Shown: positions 10,527 to 19,900 of the stretch, in pieces
How the letters are laid out: the number at the start of each line of letters is the position of its first letter
How positions within the stretch are numbered: position 1 is the first letter of the stretch
Assembly: GCA_036936605.1 (NCBI GenBank)
Contig: JAUPFV010000001.1
Location: 70,761,910 to 70,825,909, forward strand
Source: Limnanthes douglasii subsp. nivea
Taxonomy: Eukaryota; Streptophyta; Magnoliopsida; Brassicales; Limnanthaceae
DNA: 64,000 bases
Direction: 5' to 3'
Position numbers and translations under genes: made by a program
The notes under the pieces: generated by a model
Told to the model about the DNA's origin: nothing
The model's database searches: none
What the model saw: only the letters and a program-made list of their open reading frames with translations

Positions 10527-11026
10527 GGGTGTCAAAAGGTTTGAACCGCGAACAATCGGAACCGTTTAAATCAGAACCACGGTTTGCGGTCCTGGCGGGT
10601 TGCGGTCCTAATGGGCCGGTTTCGCAGTTAAACCGTGAGTTCAAACTACTAGACAAACCATTTGGGAACCGTTTATCAAAATATTTTATAATGTTATTTA
10701 AAATTAATTTGTAAGTGTTAATTGAATCTAATTTCAATAATTGAGATATGTACCATATAAACGAGTTAATTATGCTATTTCATTTATTTTCATTTAATTA
10801 TGTTATCATTTTAATCGAAATTTTATAATCAAGCAATTACATTCTAAAAAAATAATTGTAATTTGATTTTGATATGTTTGATTATAATTATGTATTTAAG
10901 ATATTTTATTTAATATTAGGTAGATATTAAATAAAATATATGCATCTAATTGTATTTTGATTACCACTTTCAATATTTGTAAAAAGATGTTATCCCAAGT
11001 ATATAAAAAATCACGAGGAATCAAAG

Positions 11027-11089
11027 ATGAATATTTCGAAGAGACGTGAGGATATCAGAAAATTGACTGTTAGCGACTTGAAAGATTGG
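11027..11089 (+). other. Possible captured exon in hAT element 2
   Basis: A short open stretch MNISKRREDIRKLTVSDLKD, then W, followed at once by GTAATG, a plausible splice donor. It lies between the two arms and has less AT bias than its surroundings. LTVSDLK is loosely like the start of a SAP DNA-binding motif, but the match is too short to claim. Confidence 0.25.
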
Positions 11090-11369
11090 GTAATGATTTT
11101 TTTTTTCGATTTTCTAGTTTTTTTCATGTTATTGGAAAATGACATCTTATATTGACGTTTTATTTTTTTTCAATTATATTTTAATTCACTTGTTATGAAT
11201 GATGTTTGTGATAACCAAAACAAATTAATACTAACCGAAATGTAATAATTTTATAATCATTATTAAAATTACAATAATAAAATTCAAAATTTAATATTAA
11301 AATTCTAACAATATAACTTGTAATCTTTTACCATTATAAAATATGATTTTGGTTTAAAAATAATAAATA

Positions 11370-11880
11370 ACATTTCTAATATTTAAAACCAAATCACAAT
11401 AATGATATTCAAAATGTAATATTAAACAATATAACTTAAAAATAATAAATAACACTTGTAATATTTAAAACCAAATCACAATAATAAAATTCAAAATGTA
11501 ATATTAAAATTATAACAATATAACTTAAAAATAATAAATAACACTTGTAATATTTAAAACCAAATCACAATAATAAAATTCAAAATGTAATATTAAAATT
11601 ATAACAATATAACTTAAAAATAATAAATAACACTTATAATATTTAAAACTTAATCACAATAATAAAATTCAAAATGTCATATTAAAATTATAACAATATA
11701 ACTTAAAAATAGTAAATAACACTTGTAATATTTAAAACCAAATCACAATAATAAAATTCAAAATGTAATATTAAAATTATAATAATATAACTTGTAATAT
11801 TTTTGCATGATAAAATATGATTTTAGTTTAAAAAATAATAAATAACACTTGTAATATTTAAAACCAAATCTCAATAATAA
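11370..11880. repeat. About 89-bp tandem repeats, right arm of hAT element 2
   Basis: The unit containing AAACCAAATCACAATAATAA recurs about every 89 bases (near 11,385, 11,470, 11,560, 11,650 and 11,740). It is the inverse of the repeat at 900-1,420. Confidence 0.75.
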
Positions 11881-12404
11881 AATTCAAAATGTAATATTAA
11901 AATTATAACCATAGAATTTGTAATATTTTAACACGATAAGATATAGTTTTGGTTTGGAATATTAAAATCAATACTACTAATATTAGATCTAAAAACATAA
12001 TAATAATATTCAAATTGTGATAATATTTAAAATTTTGGACTATATAATAATTAAAACACTTAAAATATTAATAACCAAAATAAATTAATACTAACCAAAA
12101 TGTAATAATAATTTTATAATAATATGCAATATCTCAATATTTTTTAAATATAACATTTTGGTTATAAAATAAATAAAATATTTATAATATTTACAAATAA
12201 ACCGTGGTTTTTTTACAAATAAACCGTGGTTTCGCAGTCATGGCGGTTTGCAGTTCTAATGGTTTGCGGTCCTGCCGGTTTGTCATGCCGGTTTGCGGTC
12301 CTGCCGGTTTACGGTCTTAATGGACCAGTTTCGCAGTTAAACCGCCAGTTCATAAACAGATTGCCAGCTTTGAACCGCGGTTTCTGAACCATTTGCCACC
12401 TCTA

Positions 12405-12449
12405 CACGAAATTCATTAAAATTCAAATAAAAGACAGTCTCATATTTTA
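12405..12449 (+). mobile_element. Copia LTR, last fragment
   Basis: Continues the LTR to CTCATATTT. It then joins host sequence TAACTC. The equivalent junction is at 56,662. Confidence 0.55.
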
Positions 12450-12834
12450 ACTCTTATGCATGTACTTCCTGGTCGTCGCGGACGATACCAATATCATTGT
12501 TTTGTTCTACCACTATGTCCTTCTAAGTACGATCTATGTGATAACATTTTTGAAAAGGGATGATTTTCAAAATAAAAATAAATAACGAATAAAAATACAA
12601 GATCACTCGTTAAAAAAAAAAAGTAAAAAAAAATAGAAAACAAAAAAATAAAAACTGTAACAAGAAAATAATAAATAATAAAATAAAAAATACAAAAATA
12701 AAATAAAATCCAAATGACTAATTAGCTGGCTGTTCATGAATGTATCTTGCAGTAGTAATAGGCAGGGCGATACAGACCATCCAACCCACCAGTAACAGAA
12801 ACACTTTGATGCCGATGCTCTTACCGGTATCCAT
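12440..12834 (-). pseudogene. Paralogue A of the secreted repeat-peptide gene (broken)
   Basis: Exon 1 (12,726-12,834) encodes a 36-residue signal-peptide segment: MDTGKSIGIKVF, then a hydrophobic core LLLVGWMVCIALPITTA, then RYIHEQP. It is nearly the same as exon 1 of the intact gene at 33,400-33,511. The splice donor is damaged: CCAG is followed by CT instead of GT. A second exon (12,440-12,522), joined in phase 1, would read EGHSGRTKQ, a TGA stop, then YWYRPRRPG. Its final stop falls in the end of the copia LTR, which inserted into this exon. The TATA box survives at 12,901. Lost donor, internal stop and truncation make it a pseudogene. Confidence 0.7.
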
Positions 12835-12900
12835 ATTAGTTGCCCTTCTCGGTTTTTTCTGGTTTGTAAGTTTTGTATGTATTGTCTGATTCTTCTATCT

Positions 12901-12910
12901 CATTTATATA
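12901..12910 (-). promoter_or_regulatory. TATA box of paralogue A
   Basis: Minus-strand TATATAAATG, about 67 bases upstream of the ATG, at the same place as the TATA of the intact gene. Confidence 0.55.
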
Positions 12911-13086
12911 CAGACTGATCAACCTCAGTCAAATATTGTATCTGATGACAGAGAAATCGTTTATAAAATCTCCTAGTTTTATAATATTTTTTAGATTATT
13001 TTTGAAGTTTTTTTTTACGAAATTCATAAATTTATTTAATTAATAAGAGACTATTCAAACAGGTTCGTCGATCCATTCTATCAATA

Positions 13087-13091
13087 ATCTA
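13087..13091 (+). repeat. Target duplication ATCTA (left) of copia A
   Basis: ATCTA here and at 16,586-16,590. The empty site in copy B (near 57,205) supports an insertion at this point. Confidence 0.6.
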
Positions 13092-13199
13092 TGTTAAAAG
13101 TAAACTTGGTCATCTATCCCACATCGCTTAGACTAAATAAATAAATAATATATATGTGAATACAATATCTCAAGTAGTCTGAGGTTGTGTGAGTGAACC

Positions 13200-13400
13200 A
13201 AAAAAAAGAGTTGTGCGAATCTGCAGATCCAAAGCGGACAATATCACATTAGTTGGTAAGAGATATAAATTCTAACATAATAAAGGACAATATCACATTA
13301 GTTGGTAAGAGATATAAATTCTAACATAATAAAGGCAGGTCTGTAGACCCAAAGCTTACAATATCCAATTAGTTGGTGAGAGACAGTTTTGTACAACCAT
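13200..13400 (+). repeat. Short LTR-like repeat (GGACAATATCACATTAGTTGG)n
   Basis: An approximately 59-bp stretch from GGACAATATCACATTAG to ACATAATAAA is directly duplicated (near 13,237 and 13,287), and a third related part follows near 13,355. A further fragment of the same family is at 15,391-15,506. Confidence 0.65.
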
Positions 13401-13408
13401 AATATTGG

Positions 13409-14200
13409 ATGGTTATTGTTTCTAGAATAGCAGAAGTAACAAAAGATGTTGTGTTTAAGGATGTCGAGAAAAAAAAGTTAGAAGCGAGAAAACTAAAATA
13501 TTTGAAAGCAAAAAATTATCTTTTGTGGCAATTAGTCGGCCCATCTTGGAATTTTATTTCCAAAGATATTTGTAAGTCCATGAATAAAAAATATCAAGGC
13601 TCTGCTAGAATGAAGCGTGCACACCTTCAAGCTTTGAGAAAAGATTTTGAAACCTACAAATTAAGGATGAAGAATATGTTACCAGCTACTGTGCCAGAAC
13701 TATGGAGATCAACAACAAAATGTGATTTCATGGTGGGAAGATGGAAGATATTACCATTTTCGAGAAAATATTGCGTTCCCTCACACCAAAATTTGATTAT
13801 GTCATGTGTTCAATTGGAGAATCAAAAGACATATATGAATTCTCTTTTGATGAACTACAAAGCTCCTTACTGGTCCATAAACATAAGATGAACCGCAGTT
13901 CAACTTCAGATGAGCAAGCTTTACAGACTTCTACCCATACTAATTTCTCAAACTTTAGAGGAAGAGGTAAAGGTAGAGGTAGAGGAAGGGGATTACAAGG
14001 CAATAGAGATGGAAACAGGTATTTTAAAACCAATAGTTATAATTTTTCAGGCGGAGGTAGATGACAAGATCAATATTTTGAAAAATTCAAGGTAAAATGT
14101 TTTAGATGTCATGAATTTGGCAATTATCGTTTTAAATGTTATACTAAGTTTCCTAATGACAACGAAAAAGAAGAACAATCAAATATTTCTGAAAATTAAA
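13409..14200 (+). pseudogene. Copia A gag
   Basis: Two overlapping frames make up a UBN2-type gag. NKKYQGSARMKRAHLQALRK is in the first, and EKILRSLTPKFDYVMCSIGE then ELQSSLLVHKHKM in the second. An RG-rich stretch and the zinc knuckle CFRCHEFGNYRFKC (about 14,100-14,140) follow. A frameshift near 13,740 and a missing part of the central gag show that it is dead. Confidence 0.85.
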
Positions 14201-14209
14201 AAGTAAAAA

Positions 14210-15390
14210 CTCGGTTGATGACTATTCAAGCTAATCGAAATTCTCAGTCTGATGTTCGGTATATCGATACGAGCTTCAGTAACCACATGTGTGGAAGTAA
14301 GTCTTCTTTTTCTTATTTAAATAAAATTTTAATTCTACAGTAAGTTTTGGTGATTGTTCTATTATGAAGGTGATGGGAAAGGGTAATATTGAGATAATAA
14401 CCAAGAATGGTTTTGTGGAAATAATCTCTAATGTTTTCTATATTCGTGACTTGAAAAGTAATTTGTTAAGTGTGGTCAAGTACTAGAAAATGGTTATATA
14501 ATCACTCTATTTAAAAAGGTGTTTGTGAGATTTATCATCCTACTAGATGAGCTATTGTTGTTGTACCAATAAGTTCAAACAGGTTGGTTCCATTAAAGAT
14601 TGAAAATGTGCAAGCTTGTCTGGTAGCTGAAGCAAACGATCCTTCTTGGTTGTGGAATTTTCGTTATGGCCACTTGTTTTTTGATGGATTGAAGATCCTT
14701 CAACATAAAAATATGGTGACGGGTCTTCCTCATATTATTATTCCAGCCCATGTTTGTGAAGAATGTATTGTTGGCAAACAACATCGTTCTCAATTTACCC
14801 AAGGGAAGTCATGGCGAGCAAAATGAGTTTTAGAGCTAATTCAATCTCATATTTGTGGCCCGATAACTCTCATTTCTAACGGAGGTAAAACATTCTTAAT
14901 TACCTTCAGTGATGATTATACTCGAAAACCTTGGTTTTATTTTTTACAAAAAAAATGAGAAGCTCTATTCACATTTAAAAACTTTAAGGCTCGTGTGGAA
15001 AATGAAACATGAAAGACCATTAAGACCTTTCGAACATATCATGGTGAAGAATATTGTGTAACCGAATTTACAGTTTGTTTGTGACATTCATGGCATTCGA
15101 AGAGAGTTAATAGCTTTTTATACACCACAAAAAATTGTTGTATCAGAGAGAGAAAATAGAACCATCATCAGTATGGTGAAAACTTGTTGGCAAGAGGGAG
15201 AATTCCAACATCTTTTGGCATAAAGCAGTAAATTAGAGTATTTATATCTTGAACATAGGTCCTATATATGCTATTCAAAATATGACGTCGGAGGAGGCGT
15301 GGAGTGGAAGGAAACTAGTAGTAGATTATTTTAGATTTTTTGGCAGCATTGCTTATGCGCGTATCCCAGATGAGAGAAAGAACATCAATA
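14210..15390 (+). pseudogene. Copia A protease and integrase remnants
   Basis: A protease-like YIDTSFSNHMCG (14,260-14,300) has the D-T/S-x catalytic region. A GAG-pre-integrase part follows (14,584-14,826), with WLWNFRYGHLFFDGLKIL and CEECIVGKQHRSQF. Integrase-core pieces with many stops run to about 15,380. Confidence 0.8.
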
Positions 15391-15506
15391 TATAAGTTAA
15401 TAATATATATCAACTAGTATGAAACCTTTTAGAAGTGAACCAAATAGCAAAGCTGTGCGGGTCTGCACACCCAAAACGGACAATATCATATTAGTTGGTG
15501 AGAGAT
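15391..15506 (+). mobile_element. Short LTR fragment inside copia A
   Basis: Reads GTGCGGGTCTGCACACCC, then AAAACGGACAATATCATATT, AGTTGGTGAGAG, like 13,200-13,400. It replaces most of the RT domain, so RT is missing between 15,380 and 15,505. Confidence 0.6.
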
Positions 15507-16300
15507 GTACTCTCTAATACTAGAAGTAGTACAATCAGCTAATGCGATTTTTATATCTCAAAAGAAGTATGTGCAACATGTTTTGGATATGTTCCTAATG
15601 AAGTATTGCAATCTCGTAAGCACTCCAACTGAGTTTGGCTTGAAACTAAACAAATATCATGAAGAAAAGAAGGTGGACAACACACTTTACAAGTAATTTG
15701 CTGGAAGTCTTATATATTTAACTGCAAGAAAACCAAATATAATATATTCTTGTGAGTTTAATAGGTAAATATATGGAGAATCCAATAAAAATGCATTTGT
15801 TAGCTGCCAAAGGAATTCTTCATTATTTGCAAGGAACTAGAGATTTTGGGTTATTGTACAAGAAGGGCAAAAATTTAGAATATGTTTGGGCTTACTGACA
15901 GTGATTATGCAGGAGATCAAGATGATAAAATAAGCATTTCTGGCTATATTTTTATGTTGGCCAATGGGGCTATTTCATGGTCCTCTAAGAAGCAACGAAT
16001 TGTCACCTTATAACTACATAAGCTGAGTTTATTGCTGCTACAACTTGTGCTTGTCAAGTTGTCCAGTTGTGGTAGCAGCTCAGCAATCAACCTCCCGAAA
16101 AATTCGTGCTATACAGAAGAAGTAAGCATAATGATGTGAAATATTTTTTTTTTTCAGAGATCTGAGTAATGATGGAATAATCAAACTGGTTTTTTTGTCG
16201 AAGTGAAGACCAAGTTGCAGATATACAGACTAAGCCTCTCAAGTTGCCTACTTTTGTGAAGTTACATGGTTTTATTGGAGTATGTTCACGCACTTCCCTA
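15505..16300 (+). pseudogene. Copia A RT end and RNase H
   Basis: Contains the RT tail IFISQKKYVQHVLDMFLMKY. Frameshifted RNase H pieces follow: AKGILHYLQGTRDFGLLYKK, then DSDYAG, GYIFMLANGAISWSSKKQRI and TEFIAAT-like residues, and an ADIQTKPLKLPTFVKL-like tail at 16,215-16,260. Confidence 0.8.
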
Positions 16301-16367
16301 AAATAGTTTCGTAGATGGTAATTCTCACTTTCAAACTGATATATACAGATTTCAGTTTAAAGGAGGA

Positions 16368-16585
16368 TGTTAAAGTTTAAACGTTTTATTTTATATTTAA
16401 TTCCATTCAAAGTTATTATGTAGGTTAGAGAAAATCTTTATGTGTGGAAAATTTCATTAAAAACTCTTTATTGAGTTAAACCAAAACTTTATGAATTCTA
16501 TGTAAAGCTTATTTAAAGGTTTCTCTTTTATCAATTCATTTACGCACACAATTTTCTCTTTTTCAAATTTATGCTTGAGCTAACA
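16368..16585 (+). mobile_element. Copia A 3' LTR
   Basis: Begins TGTTAAAG right after the purine tract AAAGGAGGA and ends CTAACA before the ATCTA duplication. These are classic LTR borders. Confidence 0.7.
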
Positions 16586-18479
16586 ATCTAAAACTTAAAG
16601 TTTATAAAATATATTTTAACTATTAAAATTTGTTTACAAAATGTAACAAATTTGCCCGTTTTACAGATAGCTTCGCATAATAACATATATACTAATCAAT
16701 AACAAAACTAAATATTGAATACATTTGAAACAAATAGAATTAATAATAAATAGATACGTTAATATTTAATTTAAAAAAAAGTAAATTGGTTAAAACTGTT
16801 CGAAGATGATTCTTACATGTTTTAGTTTAAATTTTGATAAATATGGTTTTGATAAATATTCATTTTATATAGATTAATTAAACGGCTATGTTATTTTTGT
16901 AAATTATTAATATAGAGTATTTTATGTAATTTTTTACATGATTATCTATATTATGAGATTTAGATATTAGGTTTTTTTTATAACACAAAAGTCCCAAGAC
17001 ATCTTGTTATTCCTTCTCTATCTAGTTACAATGTGATCTTATTATATATAAACAATAAAAACATTCAGAAAAAAAATCAAACACAAGATCTTCATAAAAA
17101 AGTATACATGATCCATTATTCTATGAGAGACCATCAAATGACATAAGGATTTGTAATTGAAGTATAGAATTTTTTTTTACCATATAAAACTTACTCAAAG
17201 TGAAAAAAAAGACGTTATGTGAAAAATCTAATTTTACTCTGCGATTCATTATCATCCGTAATTGTATACCCTTTAAGAAACAATTCTCATATATGACCCC
17301 AATTTTGATGAGGGATTACCTCATCAAAATATATACCAATCGTTGTAGAGATTAAAAAAAATTAAAACTTATAAAGGGTTATTTTTTATTGATTCTTTCT
17401 CAATAATATTATGTAACCTTTTAATTGAAGGGTTATATCATTAGTTATAGTGTGATAAATCCTAAATTATACGGATGAATGTCACTCATATTATATGATA
17501 TCTCACATTTATCCATGACAAATATTACAATTTTATACTCTAACTATTTGAAGTGACTTAGTAATCTTAAATAAAAACCTAGAATACTTTATGAGCCACG
17601 TGGACATTTTTCTTCTTTAGGCCTTGTCCATTCTATCTCTTCCAACTCTAAATCATTCATATTCGTCTATATCGTGCAAATTCATATTCATTATTCTAGC
17701 TATTTTTAAAAATAGAAGGGATTAAACTAATAGAAATTTAAGAAGTATAAGGGATGAGTAACTTTAAAATAATAAACTTTAAGGAAGAAATGATAAAAAG
17801 TAAAAAGATCATGAATGCATTTTAAAAAGGAAATGAAAAAAAACTCGAAAATAGTTGAAATAAATATGAGGGACGATATTTAATAGAAAATGTAAATAAA
17901 TCACAACCACTGACTTGTATAGATAATAAATAGTCCAAATACTTTTGCAAAGGTTTATATCAAACGGTTACATCAAATGAAGTCCAAGAGTCAACACTAC
18001 GTGTTAGAGTAATGATAGTTCTCCACACTTGTGACGCGTGTCAACTTACTTCTCCATTTTTAACACATGCAAATTGCACTTAAAATTATCATAATTAACT
18101 TGATTTCTTCAACTTTTTGTCGTCTCAAAGCACAAAAGTACATGCAAATCCCGACAAACACATTTAATTACCAATTTTTTTTAAACTCTACCCATAAACA
18201 TTTTAGCTGAGTTGAGGCAATAAGTTATAGTAACTTGTTCATAAATTCATCTTCAAGTAATATTCCTTAATACTTTTAAATGACTAGAGGTGGTTACTTC
18301 CATACATTAAAAGGTAACTTGAATCAACTTTTACAATTTTTTTGAACCGTAAATTATAAACTTGTTAAACATCACGCATACAATATAATCGATGATCCAT
18401 AGATAAAAAACAAAGGGAATACTACTTATCCTTGTATTATTTTTTATTTTATAAAATAATATTTTTTTATTAATAAGAG

Positions 18480-19117
18480 GTTTGGACAATAATGAGGTTT
18501 TAAATAAACCAAGTATAAGATCAGCGGACCACAAAACTCTTACGAGTTCAATCATAGTCGGTTCAGTACCTCGGTTCGAGAAATAACTATTTTGACACAA
18601 AATTTCTACTTCAAGATTACATACACCACAAACTTCGACAAATAAGATCAATTGTTGGTAATTCATATCTTGGGCAAGAAGTCCATAACATCGCATGGTC
18701 CAAGCTCGTGTTATAAATACTCCCAAACTCCTCATTTAAGGTGGTTCGTCCATATTTTAGCAAATTTTCCTTTTGTCTCTTGGCTTATCTTTTTCTATAA
18801 TCTTTAATGACTAACGGTCATCGACACTCTCTAGCCAAGTAACTTCAATCTCCAAAACAAATTATTCTCTTATCCATCAGTCTTGTCTTACGTCTTGCAC
18901 TATCCATTCTCTTTGTACAATTTTTGGCTAACCACCTGACATTCTATTTTATTTAATTCTTTGACTATTTTTCCACATAAAATTACGACTCCATCGCCAA
19001 AAACTCTACTTACACAAACAAATTCACCATTAAATCGAAGATCTTATCTCCACTAAAAGAAAATTATCAACTAAATCCCGAAGTTTAGAAATATTTGTAA
19101 AGCTATTTTTTATTTAT
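18480..19117 (+). other. Conserved TATA-bearing segment, possibly a solo LTR
   Basis: Matches 59,871-60,596 in copy B. It has a plus-strand TTATAAATACTCCC at 18,710-18,723, with pyrimidine-rich sequence downstream. It looks like an LTR with a promoter, but I could not find LTR termini. The minus-strand ORF at 18,331-18,735 is not kept in copy B. Confidence 0.35.
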
Positions 19118-19900
19118 ATCATAAGTTTACTCAATATGAAAATAAAAATTTCAAAGTAATAATCTAAAGATTATTTTTGTTTGAAAATATATCAAATTTT
19201 AAAATCGGTAAAAAATATATTATAAATTTGAAGTTTTAAAAAATAGTTTCGGCTAAAAACATATTTATCTGAAATAAATAAATACGATAAATGTTTACAA
19301 TAAAAAATATTCTTATGTTAGAAGTTAAATTTTGCTATAAAAACAACCTATTTATGCTTTAGTTTTGATTAATTTTGTTTAAGAAAACTCTTTTTTATAT
19401 GGATAAAGTAAAAAAAATATGTATTTTGATTTTTTTTGTTACTATTTTTTGAAAATATTCATATAACTTTTTATAATTAGTTAATATTTAGAATATATAA
19501 GTAAAGAAATATTAGTGAATGTGTATTTAAATAAAAAAGGATAATTTATCGATAATTCGAAGCGGAAGCTAATACTCTAGATGCCAAGTCTACTGCTTAG
19601 CAAATAATGACTTCCTAGGGGCTAGGTCTGCCACTAGACCCATAACATGATAGGTAACCGCTTCAAATTCTGTCCAATCACTATCCACATTTTCCACTTC
19701 TCAAAACTTCTTTTCTCCTCTTACAAATAACGTTGCGATTCATTGTTTGTTTTACAAAGATACTTTCTTGAGAGAGAAACTGCAAAAAGTTTAAAATTCC
19801 TTTGCTATCTTTAATAGTTTCTTCAACCTTTTGGTTACCTTCACCGGAAAAATCAAACTTTCCGTTTCAACCTTCAACTACTTTATGAGAAAGCATCCAA
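19118..19900. other. AT-rich stretch, no gene seen
   Basis: The similarity with copy B ends near 19,117. The next 430 bases are AT-rich; from about 19,540 the composition becomes more balanced, leading into the plus-strand gene-like region. Confidence 0.5.

Larger units (their letters stand above)
10527..12404. mobile_element. hAT-like element 2, about 1.9 kb, deletion derivative in opposite orientation
   Basis: The left arm (10,527-10,978) matches the right arm of element 1 inverted. The right arm (about 11,210-12,404) matches the left arm of element 1 inverted, including the roughly 89-bp repeats and the terminus CACCTCTA. It is thus a related copy flipped in orientation and lacking the interior. 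The right flank CACGAAAT is consistent with an 8-bp duplication whose left copy is eroded to CACG. It has no transposase. Confidence 0.75.
13092..16585 (+). mobile_element. Copia element A with mismatched ends
   Basis: The unit starts TGTTAAAAGT and ends GAGCTAACA, flanked by ATCTA. It holds gag, protease, integrase and RNase H remnants in copia order. The 3' LTR (16,368-16,585, TGTTAAAG..CTAACA) does not match the first 300 bases. Those instead carry AGCGGACAATATCACATTAG repeats of another short LTR family, so the original 5' LTR seems replaced or overwritten. Confidence 0.75.
12450..19117. repeat. Segmental copy A of a host locus
   Basis: Colinear by eye with 56,663-60,596 (copy B) once the copia at 13,092-16,585 (A) and the hAT at 58,272-59,870 (B) are removed. 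Its start also matches 33,391-33,960 (copy C). Shared landmarks include ATCCATTCTATCAATAATC, TTTAAGAAGTATAAGGGATG and a plus-strand TATAAATACT. Between 16,586 and 18,330 I see no gene, only AT-rich intergenic sequence. Confidence 0.75.

Noticed and set aside
10165..10737. Two ORFs sharing MKLDSINTYKLILNNIIKYF on opposite strands
   Set aside because: Same DNA read from both arms of an inverted repeat; non-coding hAT ends.
13797..14033. Pro/Leu-repeat minus-strand ORF
   Set aside because: Shadow of the RG-rich region of copia A gag.
18331..18735. Minus-strand ORF of 134 residues
   Set aside because: Frame not kept in copy B and no family resemblance; looks like chance in a conserved noncoding segment.
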